In this document: piece by piece, positions 1 through 5,563 of the stretch
Numbering within the stretch: position 1 is the stretch's first letter
How the letters are laid out: each line of letters opens with the position of its first letter
Assembly (NCBI GenBank): GCA_002436485.1
Contig: DJMK01000048.1
Span: 1,395 to 6,957 of the forward strand
DNA: 5,563 nucleotides
Source: Proteobacteria bacterium UBA6492
GTDB taxonomy: Bacteria > Pseudomonadota > Gammaproteobacteria > UBA6429 > Thiohalophilaceae
Reading direction: 5' to 3'
Program-made: the position numbers and the translations under genes
The notes under the pieces: generated by a model
What the model was told of the DNA's origin: nothing
The model's input: the letters and a program-made list of their open reading frames with translations, nothing else
Database searches by the model: none

Positions 1-141
1 TTCAGTGAACACGAGATTCCCTGGGATCAGCTCGCCTTCCGCACCATTGATTACACGCTTAAATACTTTTTTGAAGATCGTAAAAAAAATAAATTTGAAT
101 TACGTTCACATTCGGTTGCGCCGAACAGGCCGAAAGCATAA
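1..141 (+). CDS. Nudix hydrolase, C-terminal fragment (5' end outside the window)
   Basis: The frame is open from base 1 to the TAA at 139-141, giving 46 codons with no start in view. The peptide contains an acidic EIPWDQLAF stretch, then TIDYTLKYFFEDR, and ends in a basic tail. This resembles the C-terminal helix of proteobacterial Nudix hydrolases, where W-D-x-L-A-F is followed by T-(I/V)-x-x-T-L-x-x-(Y/F)-F-x-D-R and a short tail. Nudix enzymes hydrolyse nucleoside diphosphates linked to another group, such as sugar nucleotides, NADH or damaged NTPs. The diagnostic Nudix box lies upstream and cannot be checked, so the substrate is unknown. The gene converges on the lipoprotein gene with zero bases between the stop codons. 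An eight-A run at 82-89 is read in frame as Arg-Lys-Lys-Asn. The family call rests on the tail alone. Confidence 0.62.
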   Translation, partial: FSEHEIPWDQLAFRTIDYTLKYFFEDRKKNKFELRSHSVAPNRPKA

Positions 142-612
142 TCACCTGTCGAGATAATCGTAATAAGGATCTTTCCAGCTGGCACTGACCACCTGCCAGT
201 CACCACCGCGCTTTTGCCATTGTGAGGTAATTTCCAGAATTCGGGCACGTTCCGGCATGATGTTTTCTTCACGACCCGCCAGGATGACCTGGCATTTCAC
301 CATGGCCTTGTCTTCAAGTACCTCGATACCGACGTCATGTAAAAAAACATGTACATTTTTATTGCGCCGGAAATGCACAAACAACATTCCCTTGATATTC
401 GCTTTCCTGAACTGGTCATTGCCCAGGAAGTCTTCCGCCAGGTAGGCAAGGATATCGCCGCTGAGCTTACGCTCGGCGGCCTGCTCGATTTTCTTCATAT
501 GCTGGCGAAGAACCTGCTCCTCATCGGGCGGTTCTGCGCACCCCGACAAAAACAGCAAGATACCGGCAAATATCAGATACAGGGCAGGATTTTTTAGTGT
601 TACCTCGATCAC
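142..612 (-). CDS. Outer-membrane lipoprotein with NTF2-like domain, function unknown
   Basis: A protein of 156 residues. Residues 1-25 form a lipoprotein signal peptide: a short N-terminus with one Lys, a hydrophobic stretch at about 11-22, then the lipobox L-S-G-C with the lipidated Cys at 25. Ala and Glu follow the Cys, not Asp, so sorting to the outer membrane is expected. The mature part starts with a helix rich in Lys and Glu, then DILAYLAEDF, then alternating strands ending in a WQVVSASW strand. This order of helix, acidic loop and curved sheet resembles NTF2/SnoaL-like lipoproteins, which often act as binding modules. I see no catalytic signature and infer no enzyme activity. The start is GTG at 610-612 with only a weak ribosome site. 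The next in-frame Met, at residue 39, would remove the signal peptide, so GTG is preferred. An in-frame TAG lies seven codons upstream. It is transcribed divergently from the pseudo-peptidase gene. Confidence 0.8.
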   Translation of the reverse strand: MIEVTLKNPALYLIFAGILLFLSGCAEPPDEEQVLRQHMKKIEQAAERKLSGDILAYLAEDFLGNDQFRKANIKGMLFVHFRRNKNVHVFLHDVGIEVLEDKAMVKCQVILAGREENIMPERARILEITSQWQKRGGDWQVVSASWKDPYYDYLDR

Positions 613-780
613 GCTTTTAGTCAGAATATGCTAAAAATTTACCCAAATTTGATACTGTACGCTTATTGATCATTCGAAATCTATGATAATGCAGCCATGT
701 GATATGCAGGCATGTCCGCCAGCGTTTACCACGAACTACTCAAAGACTAGACCATACAAACAAAATGACAGGGTCAGACC
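613..780. promoter_or_regulatory. Divergent intergenic region with AT-rich promoter area
   Basis: These 168 bases separate two divergent genes, so promoters for both must lie here or inside the genes. The left part (613-690) is much more AT-rich than the flanking coding DNA. For the plus-strand gene the best -10 candidate is TATGAT at 682-687 (or GATAAT at 685-690). No convincing -35 box lies at the right distance: TTATTG at 663-668 has a 16-base spacer to GATAAT but matches poorly. A symmetric element, AAATTT-ACCC-AAATTT, spans 635-650. No coding potential, RNA gene or terminator hairpin was found. The right part (700-780) would be the leader of the plus-strand gene. The exact promoter positions are weakly supported. 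Confidence 0.35.
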
Positions 781-2379
781 ATGATTAGTTTCAGTAATCC
801 ATTTACCCCGAAAGGGGTAAGTCAGTTGATACAGCGTTTGGACGCAAGATATCCAAAAATCTATCTTGGTATCGCAGCCATGGTAACGGCGCTGGGCTAT
901 TTTGCGCTTGCACTGGTACCAATCCTGCTGCTGACAGCTGTGCTAAAAGTCACTTCCGGAATTGGTGCCGCCGATAGCTTTGCTGCCTGGCTTGGCCTGC
1001 TGGTCTGGCTGCTGATTGGTATCGCCAGTGGTGTCATCCTGGCGACCATGCTGCTAGTCAAAACCCATATGCCGGCAGGGTTGGGCCTGAAGGACGACAA
1101 GGCACCCCGCTTGTATGAGCTGCTGGAGGAAATGAGTGCTCACTACAACTCCCCGGCAATTGATCGCGTCATTGTGCATGACCAGTGCTCGCTGGACCTG
1201 ATCCCGGTACCGCGATTTGGCCTGCCTTTACTGAAAGTCAATGTACTTTATATTGGCCTGCCGGTGCTCCAGTGCCTGTCGCCGACACAATTCCGTGGTG
1301 TCATGGCCCGTCGCCTTGGGCAGTATGCTGCCTCAGCCAATAAGCTGACCCACTGGATATACCGTTTTCGCCAATATTGCCATCAGTACCAGCGCTTCTA
1401 TCGAAAACAAAAGAACCCGATTTACCTTCCAATAAAGTGGTTCTTTAAACTCTACACACCACTGCTTAATGCCGTCACGGTTCATGCCGCACGTCGTGAT
1501 GAGTTAGTTGCGGATGCCTGCGTGCTGGATATCATGAATGATGAGGAATTGGCGGATATGATTATTCGTTACGAGGTTTCCAGCCATTTCTTGAAGACCA
1601 AATACTGGCCGAAAATCTTTTCCATGCTGCGTAATAGCCAGGGCAGCCCACAGCACACGCCACATTTGAGCATGGCAAAAGTCATGCGAAGTGCGCTTAC
1701 CGAAAATGAATCGGCACAAATCATCAAGGAACTGATGAATAGCGAAGCAAGTCGACACGAGATAAAACCGAATTTACATGCTCGCCTCGAAAATATCGGT
1801 CAACGCCGCCTGAATATGCCTCCACCAGTGATGGAAACAGCAGCGCAACGTTATCTTGGTAATGCTTTTAGTGCGGTGATCAAATTACTCGACAAACAAT
1901 GGTTGGCCAGATACGCCCCATCATCTCGCTCAAAAAAAAACACTGACGTAAAAGCAGCTGATGAGAATGAAACGACGACCACAGACATCACAACGGATGC
2001 TCAATCAACGGATCCTGATCGTAACAACCTGGAACAGCTAAAGGAAAAGGCAAGCGAAGGTAGTCTAGCCAGTCATGAAGCAATTAAAATGGCACGCCTC
2101 ACAGAAAAGCTCGAGGGTAAACAAGCGGCTATTGCGCTGTATCAACGCATACTGGAACAGGACCCCAACAATGCCGAAACACTTTTCGATGTTGGACGTA
2201 TCTTGCTAACTGAAAAAGATAAATCAGGTGTCAAAATCCTTGAAAAAGCAATGCAACTCAACGAGGGATGTGTGGCCCAGGCTTGCTGGATGTTGGCAAA
2301 CTATTTCAAAAGTATCGGGGATGAAAAACAGTCGAGACAATACCTGGAACGTGCCGCCAACGTAGGTAACGCTGCCTAA
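781..2379 (+). CDS. Membrane-anchored M48-like pseudo-peptidase with C-terminal TPR repeats
   Basis: A protein of 532 residues. Two hydrophobic segments at about 28-56 and 67-94 are predicted membrane helices. Positive residues before the first and after the second suggest both ends are cytoplasmic. Residues 100-350 resemble peptidase family M48: a PRFGLP stretch at 144-149, then LSPTQFRGVMA at 166-176, which in active members leads into the HELGH zinc motif. Here the aligned residues 177-181 are R-R-L-G-Q, so both zinc His and the catalytic Glu are lost. The downstream block RRDELVAD (238-245) keeps Glu241, aligned with the third zinc ligand, and Ala-Asp 244-245. A Lys/Thr/Asp/Glu-rich linker covers 380-420. 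Residues about 430-528 contain two to three TPR-like helix pairs, with DPNNAETLFDVGRILL typical. I infer a binding or scaffold role rather than proteolysis. The start is ATG at 781; an in-frame TGA at 766-768 excludes earlier starts, and AGGG lies 7 bases upstream. Confidence 0.78.
   Translation: MISFSNPFTPKGVSQLIQRLDARYPKIYLGIAAMVTALGYFALALVPILLLTAVLKVTSGIGAADSFAAWLGLLVWLLIGIASGVILATMLLVKTHMPAGLGLKDDKAPRLYELLEEMSAHYNSPAIDRVIVHDQCSLDLIPVPRFGLPLLKVNVLYIGLPVLQCLSPTQFRGVMARRLGQYAASANKLTHWIYRFRQYCHQYQRFYRKQKNPIYLPIKWFFKLYTPLLNAVTVHAARRDELVADACVLDIMNDEELADMIIRYEVSSHFLKTKYWPKIFSMLRNSQGSPQHTPHLSMAKVMRSALTENESAQIIKELMNSEASRHEIKPNLHARLENIGQRRLNMPPPVMETAAQRYLGNAFSAVIKLLDKQWLARYAPSSRSKKNTDVKAADENETTTTDITTDAQSTDPDRNNLEQLKEKASEGSLASHEAIKMARLTEKLEGKQAAIALYQRILEQDPNNAETLFDVGRILLTEKDKSGVKILEKAMQLNEGCVAQACWMLANYFKSIGDEKQSRQYLERAANVGNAA
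1932..1940 (+). repeat. Nine-adenine homopolymer within the pseudo-peptidase gene
   Basis: Nine consecutive A bases are read in frame as the end of Ser384, Lys385, Lys386 and the start of Asn387. The run falls where the M48-like domain gives way to the polar linker before the TPR repeats. Adding one A brings in TGA at 1944-1946, and removing one A brings in TAA at 1949-1951. Either change would end the protein at about residue 388-389, without the TPR part. The run is seen directly; any slippage at it is inference. Confidence 0.9.
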
Positions 2380-3515
2380 CTTTTTACCTGTAACGGTTCC
2401 TGGTCGTTATGCAAAAACCACTTATCCACGACAAAATTCTGTACGAACCATTTTGAACCCAGGAGTATTCCTGCCAGCGATTGTGTAACCCAGCCGGGCA
2501 GATAATCACTGATATCCCTGGCATCACGCTCGCCCAGCCGCTCCACGAGCATTTGCTGGTATTTTTGTAGTTGTACCTGTGAAAAATCATCGCCGCTGTG
2601 TTTAATCACCTGTGCAGCAAGTAACGCAGATTCGACAGCGGGTCGAATGCCTTCCCCACTTTGCGGATAGGCCAGACCCGCTGCGTCACCAATTATCAAC
2701 ACACCATCCTGCAATAAAGGACGGCTGGCATGCGGATAAAGCAAATAGGCATGGCCATGAAATTTTTCTGGTGTATCTGGTGGAATTTTTCCTTGCTGAA
2801 TCAACAAGTCCCTGAACTGTGCAACATGTTCTGAAAGTTTGTGATTATCTTCTCGGCCCAGGCCAATATTCAGAAAATTTCCCTTACGTACTACCCAACC
2901 ATAACCAGTGAGATCTTCGCAGAAAAACAGTTCTGGTATGTCCGCCTGTACACTGCATTGAGCAAGCTGGTCAGGACGCATTTCAAATTCTATTTCCTGG
3001 GCGGCAACGATGGTTTCAGAATTTCCGAGCTTTGATCCCATCTGCCTGACAACCGGACAGAAATGCCCACCCGCACCGACTACCAGTCGTGCATGGATAG
3101 TGCCGTTAACTAGCCAGCCATCAGCGGTTTTTTGCATGCTTTTGAATTTCTCACCCAGGATCAACTGGGCCCCACTGCGCTGCAATAAGTAATGGTCAAA
3201 TTCACAGCGGCGAATACTGTAACTGGCTGGCTCGTCGCTAAAGCGCGTTTGAACCTCGCGCTTACCTATTTGGCTAACGCGAAAACCGTAAATTGGCTGA
3301 ATAGTATGTTGTTTTGCGTATGCGTCTTTATCGAACTGTAGTTCCTGCATAACCGCCGGTGTGACCCAGCCGGCACAGACCTTGTCACGAGGAAATGTGG
3401 CCTTGTCGAGAATAGCGATACTCAGATCACTATCCCTTAGCGCCCACGCCAGTGTCGAACCGGCAGGTCCGCCGCCAACAATCAGCACATCAACATTCTG
3501 CGTTGATGCACTCAT
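2376..3515 (-). CDS. Geranylgeranyl-reductase-family FAD-dependent oxidoreductase
   Basis: A protein of 379 residues, full length for this family (COG0644 type). The N-terminus carries the Rossmann FAD/NAD motif GGGPAG at 14-19, with Asp37 at the end of the second strand. It is followed by FPRDKVCAGWVTP at 41-53, matching the family's P-x-x-K-x-C-x-G signature with Cys47. A second nucleotide-binding strand, LVVGAGG, is at 144-150. GYGWVVRKG at 204-212 fits the substrate-side motif, and GDAAGLAYPQSGEGIRPA at 276-293 is the conserved FAD-ribityl motif. The C-terminus, with WFVQNFVVDKWFLH at 356-369, is the amphipathic tail common in this group and may touch the membrane. Family members reduce isoprenoid double bonds or oxidise and reduce other hydrophobic substrates; the substrate here is not known. 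The ATG is 2 bases after the methyltransferase stop and AGGG lies 9 bases upstream, so co-transcription is expected. The TAG overlaps the stop of the convergent pseudo-peptidase gene. Confidence 0.85.
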   Translation of the reverse strand: MSASTQNVDVLIVGGGPAGSTLAWALRDSDLSIAILDKATFPRDKVCAGWVTPAVMQELQFDKDAYAKQHTIQPIYGFRVSQIGKREVQTRFSDEPASYSIRRCEFDHYLLQRSGAQLILGEKFKSMQKTADGWLVNGTIHARLVVGAGGHFCPVVRQMGSKLGNSETIVAAQEIEFEMRPDQLAQCSVQADIPELFFCEDLTGYGWVVRKGNFLNIGLGREDNHKLSEHVAQFRDLLIQQGKIPPDTPEKFHGHAYLLYPHASRPLLQDGVLIIGDAAGLAYPQSGEGIRPAVESALLAAQVIKHSGDDFSQVQLQKYQQMLVERLGERDARDISDYLPGWVTQSLAGILLGSKWFVQNFVVDKWFLHNDQEPLQVKS

Positions 3516-3517
3516 GC

Positions 3518-4804
3518 TTAGTGTCCCTGGTTATACAAATGCGCACGTGACCAGGAAAGATCATTGTGTCGGTCACGCGTAAACATGATCTGAAACAGCT
3601 GCAGTTGGCCAGTGGTAAATGCCGCGATTGATCCGGCCAGGTATAGACGCCAGGCACGCACGAAATTGGCATCAAACATTTGCCGTATTTCATCTTCGTG
3701 CTGATCAAAGCGGTCCAGCCAGTGTTCAATGGTCTTGGCATAATGCAGACGTATATTCTCGACATCCTGCACCGACAGTTGGTTAGGCTCAAATATGTCC
3801 ATCATCTCCTTTAGGGATGGTGGGTAGGCACCTGGGAAGATACGCTTTTCAATCCAGGAGTTCATCAGGCCGGGCTTGTTTCTGCCTATGGAGTGGATCA
3901 GGCCAACACCATCATCCTTCAGACAACGATCAACCACATTACCCAGTGTCGCATAATGCTGACGGCCAACATGCTCCAGCATACCTACAGAAACGAACAC
4001 GTCATACTCGCCGGTGATATTCCGATAGTCATCCTCGACATACTCTACCCTGTCATCCAGTCCTTGTTCCTTTGCCTTGTTACGGGCAAATGCGACCTGC
4101 TCACTGGAGATGTTGTAGGCCTTGACAGTTACGCCATAGTGCTTGGCAAAGAACCGCGCCAGGCCACCCCAGCCACAGCCAGCTTCAACCACGGTTTGTC
4201 CGGGCTTCAACTGGAGTTTACGTGCAATATGATGCAGCTTGGCCACCTGCGCCTGTTCGATACTCATCGCAGGATCTGGGAAATAGGCACAGGTATACTG
4301 AATAGCTTCCTGATCCAGCCATAACTGGTAGAAAGGGTTACCTATATTATAGTGGTGGTGAATATTCTTGCGGGAGCCAGTCAGGGTGTTCAGGCGTGGT
4401 CGATGGCTAATGGCCAACAATAATTTTGACAGCCAGCTCTTACCGGCCTCATCTATGCCCCGGTAAGCCTTTTCGAGGAAAGACACCAGGTCGCCCTGCA
4501 CCATCACGCGGCGTGAGGCATACATCTCGCCAAAATGGTACTCAGCATCAAACAGTAACAACCACAAGGCACGCCGGTCGGTGATAATGAGCTTGTGACT
4601 AACTTCTCTGGAAGTGATGACTTCACTACCATCCCACAACTGGATGCTGATTCCGGGATTTCCGACCATCTCCAGCATTTTCTGGGCCAGCAGGCGATCC
4701 AGTCCGGTCACTACGCGCGACGGTTGAACATCCACATCACGCGGTGCGACACCATGCTCGCTGTTCACGGTAGATTCGGACGAACGAGAACCTGTAGAGC
4801 TCAC
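3518..4804 (-). CDS. Cyclopropane-fatty-acid-synthase-type SAM-dependent methyltransferase
   Basis: A protein of 428 residues. Cfa/CMAS enzymes transfer a methyl group from S-adenosylmethionine to the double bond of acyl chains in membrane phospholipids, giving a cyclopropane ring or, in some relatives, a methyl or methylene branch. Residues 30-125 form the N-terminal domain and 145-425 the catalytic domain. The HHHYNIGNPFYQLWLD block (149-164) is typical. The SAM-binding motif is VVEAGCGWGGLA at 205-216. The bicarbonate-site residues of E. coli Cfa (Cys139, Glu239, His266, Ile268, Tyr317) appear to match Cys172, Glu277 (GMLEHVG), His304 and Ile306 (IHSIGR) and Tyr355. All are retained, so the enzyme should be active. 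The start is GTG at 4802-4804 with AGGGGG 7 bases upstream. The next Met, residue 43, would cut into the N-terminal domain. The first 30 residues are a Ser-rich extension of no known role. Whether the product is a cyclopropane or a branched acyl chain cannot be told from sequence alone. Confidence 0.92.
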   Translation of the reverse strand: MSSTGSRSSESTVNSEHGVAPRDVDVQPSRVVTGLDRLLAQKMLEMVGNPGISIQLWDGSEVITSREVSHKLIITDRRALWLLLFDAEYHFGEMYASRRVMVQGDLVSFLEKAYRGIDEAGKSWLSKLLLAISHRPRLNTLTGSRKNIHHHYNIGNPFYQLWLDQEAIQYTCAYFPDPAMSIEQAQVAKLHHIARKLQLKPGQTVVEAGCGWGGLARFFAKHYGVTVKAYNISSEQVAFARNKAKEQGLDDRVEYVEDDYRNITGEYDVFVSVGMLEHVGRQHYATLGNVVDRCLKDDGVGLIHSIGRNKPGLMNSWIEKRIFPGAYPPSLKEMMDIFEPNQLSVQDVENIRLHYAKTIEHWLDRFDQHEDEIRQMFDANFVRAWRLYLAGSIAAFTTGQLQLFQIMFTRDRHNDLSWSRAHLYNQGH

Positions 4805-4811
4805 ATTACCA

Positions 4812-4817
4812 CCCCCT
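4812..4817 (-). promoter_or_regulatory. Ribosome binding site of the methyltransferase gene
   Basis: On the minus strand the bases read AGGGGG, followed by a 7-base spacer to the GTG at 4802-4804. This is the clearest Shine-Dalgarno site in the window. It decides the GTG start over the overlapping out-of-frame ATG at 4804-4806 and over the internal Met at residue 43. Confidence 0.7.
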
Positions 4818-4841
4818 GTTTTTGACGCTGCAAGACCTTAA

Positions 4842-4870
4842 ATGCTACGAAAAAGCAGCGCGCGTCTCAA
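4842..4870 (-). promoter_or_regulatory. Candidate sigma-70 promoter for the methyltransferase-oxidoreductase pair
   Basis: On the minus strand TTGAGA (4865-4870, five of six to the TTGACA consensus) is followed by a 17-base spacer and TAGCAT (4842-4847, four of six to TATAAT). Transcription would start about 30 bases upstream of the GTG, giving a short leader with the strong ribosome site. It lies in the 93-base gap after the DUF3570 gene, so the pair could be expressed independently of that gene. No terminator hairpin with a T-run is visible in the gap, so read-through from DUF3570 is also possible. Confidence 0.45.
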
Positions 4871-4897
4871 CTACCGATATGCTGAAAAAATATTCCT

Positions 4898-5563
4898 TTA
4901 ATACCAGATAGATACAAACAATTGCAGGACATCGGCACTGAAGCTGTAGAGCGGTTCACTACCCGCAGGGCCACCTGCCGTGGCATCCCGGTAATCCTCG
5001 TAATCAAACACAATGTGTTCCAGCGAGGCATTGACCGAGCCCTTGTCGATCCAACTCCAACCATTTTTGATAAAGTCGTAAGTTACTGTTATTCCGATAG
5101 AATTGCTTGTGAACGTGCTCAGCTCCTTATCGCGGGCCATGAAATTGAATTCGCCCTCGCTGTTAAAAATATCAGCGTAAAAATCCGCCTTGGTCTGTGA
5201 ATAGAGGCGATAACGGAAATCCAGCGTCCAGTCATTGATGGGGTGCGAATACCCCAGCGCAAAGGTATTGCCCACGATGCCCCAGTCATCCTCGAAGTAC
5301 TTGATTTCACCATGCAGGGCGGCCCTGTAGGCCAGATAATAACTACCACGCAGCGACAGGGCATAACTGGTACGGGTGCGCGGATATAATTCATCTCTTA
5401 ATGTATAACCCGCACTTGGATCTGCGGGATTGGTATAGAAACGATATTGTCGATAGGGATTATTGAGCGTTACCGTCGAACCCGGGAGTGAATCAGCTTC
5501 ATCAGTTATCACCTCGAATCCCAGGCCTGCCAGCGCGTTAGTCGATAACACCTGTGAAAACCC
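4898..5563 (-). CDS. DUF3570 outer-membrane beta-barrel protein, C-terminal part
   Basis: The minus-strand frame is open from the window edge to the TAA at 4898-4900, giving 221 codons. The true start lies outside, because DUF3570 proteins are usually a little over 400 residues and the GTG at 5549-5551 falls inside conserved sequence. Recognisable pieces are SQVLSTN at the edge, then LNNPYRQYRFY, YPRTRTSYALSLRG, the DDWGI strand, ARDKELSTFTS, the EHIVFDY strand and EPLYSFSADVLQLFVSIWY at the end. Alternating polar and aromatic strands and a final aromatic residue are the signature of a barrel inserted by the BAM machinery. The function of the family is unknown. In other bacteria it often sits near DUF4266 lipoproteins, ApbE-type flavin transferases and thioredoxin-like proteins. 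If that holds here, those genes should lie beyond the right edge. Here it precedes the methyltransferase by 93 bases on the same strand. Confidence 0.85.
   Translation of the reverse strand, partial: GFSQVLSTNALAGLGFEVITDEADSLPGSTVTLNNPYRQYRFYTNPADPSAGYTLRDELYPRTRTSYALSLRGSYYLAYRAALHGEIKYFEDDWGIVGNTFALGYSHPINDWTLDFRYRLYSQTKADFYADIFNSEGEFNFMARDKELSTFTSNSIGITVTYDFIKNGWSWIDKGSVNASLEHIVFDYEDYRDATAGGPAGSEPLYSFSADVLQLFVSIWY

Noticed and set aside
82..89. Eight-A run in the Nudix fragment as a second slippage site
   Set aside because: It lies near the natural end of the gene and at no domain border, so a slip would change only the last residues. It looks like ordinary Lys-codon usage in AT-rich sequence.
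772..780. Palindrome GGTCAGACC just before the pseudo-peptidase start codon, resembling the GGGTCAGACC ends seen near REP-type repeats
   Set aside because: Only one short copy is present, with no partner repeat, hairpin or transposase in the window, so a mobile-element origin cannot be supported.
3490..3792. Open frame of 100 codons on the minus strand across the methyltransferase-oxidoreductase junction
   Set aside because: It overlaps the 3' end of the methyltransferase in another frame, where the Cfa C-terminal sequence is well matched. No protein family is recognisable in it.
3893..4324. Open frame of 143 codons on the plus strand inside the methyltransferase gene
   Set aside because: It lies fully antisense to a gene with clear Cfa motifs, and its translation shows no domain. 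It is best explained as a shadow frame.
4844..4860. Possible terminator hairpin between DUF3570 and the methyltransferase
   Set aside because: The stem is three pairs, a mismatch and one more pair, with no T-run after it on the minus strand. It is too weak and overlaps the better promoter candidate.
1..5563. Search for CRISPR arrays, tRNA or rRNA genes, transposases, toxin-antitoxin pairs and phage-defence genes
   Set aside because: No regular repeats, tRNA-like cloverleaf sequence or protein motifs of these systems were seen on either strand.

Overview
The window looks like ordinary chromosomal DNA of a gram-negative bacterium, most likely a gammaproteobacterium of medium GC content. The basis is the protein types: a lipobox lipoprotein, an outer-membrane barrel of the DUF3570 type, a Cfa-type fatty-acid methyltransferase and a Nudix tail of proteobacterial style. 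I cannot name a genus. There is no tRNA, rRNA, CRISPR array, insertion sequence or integrase. Genes are packed tightly, and no intergenic gap exceeds 168 bases.

Layout from left to right: (1) positions 1-141, plus strand, the last 46 codons of a probable Nudix hydrolase. (2) 142-612, minus strand, a small outer-membrane lipoprotein with an NTF2-like look, whose stop codon directly abuts the Nudix stop. (3) 613-780, a divergent intergenic region holding the promoters of the lipoprotein and of the next gene. (4) 781-2379, plus strand, a 532-residue membrane protein with an M48-peptidase-like domain and C-terminal TPR repeats. Its zinc-binding HExxH motif has become RRLGQ, so it is a predicted pseudo-peptidase. 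(5) 2376-3515, minus strand, a geranylgeranyl-reductase-type FAD oxidoreductase whose stop codon overlaps that of gene 4. (6) 3518-4804, minus strand, a cyclopropane-fatty-acid-synthase-type SAM methyltransferase with all expected active-site residues. (7) 4898-5563, minus strand, the C-terminal half of a DUF3570 outer-membrane barrel that continues past the window edge.

Genes 6 and 5 are separated by 2 nt and almost certainly form a transcription unit. A methyltransferase acting on unsaturated phospholipid acyl chains followed by a flavoprotein of a family that reduces isoprenoid or lipid double bonds suggests joint lipid modification. A reasonable promoter lies 38 bases before the methyltransferase start, so this pair may be transcribed separately from the DUF3570 gene. 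The most unusual items are the pseudo-peptidase, the nine-A tract at the end of its peptidase-like domain (with stop codons just after it in both other frames), and the methyltransferase-flavoprotein pair beside DUF3570.
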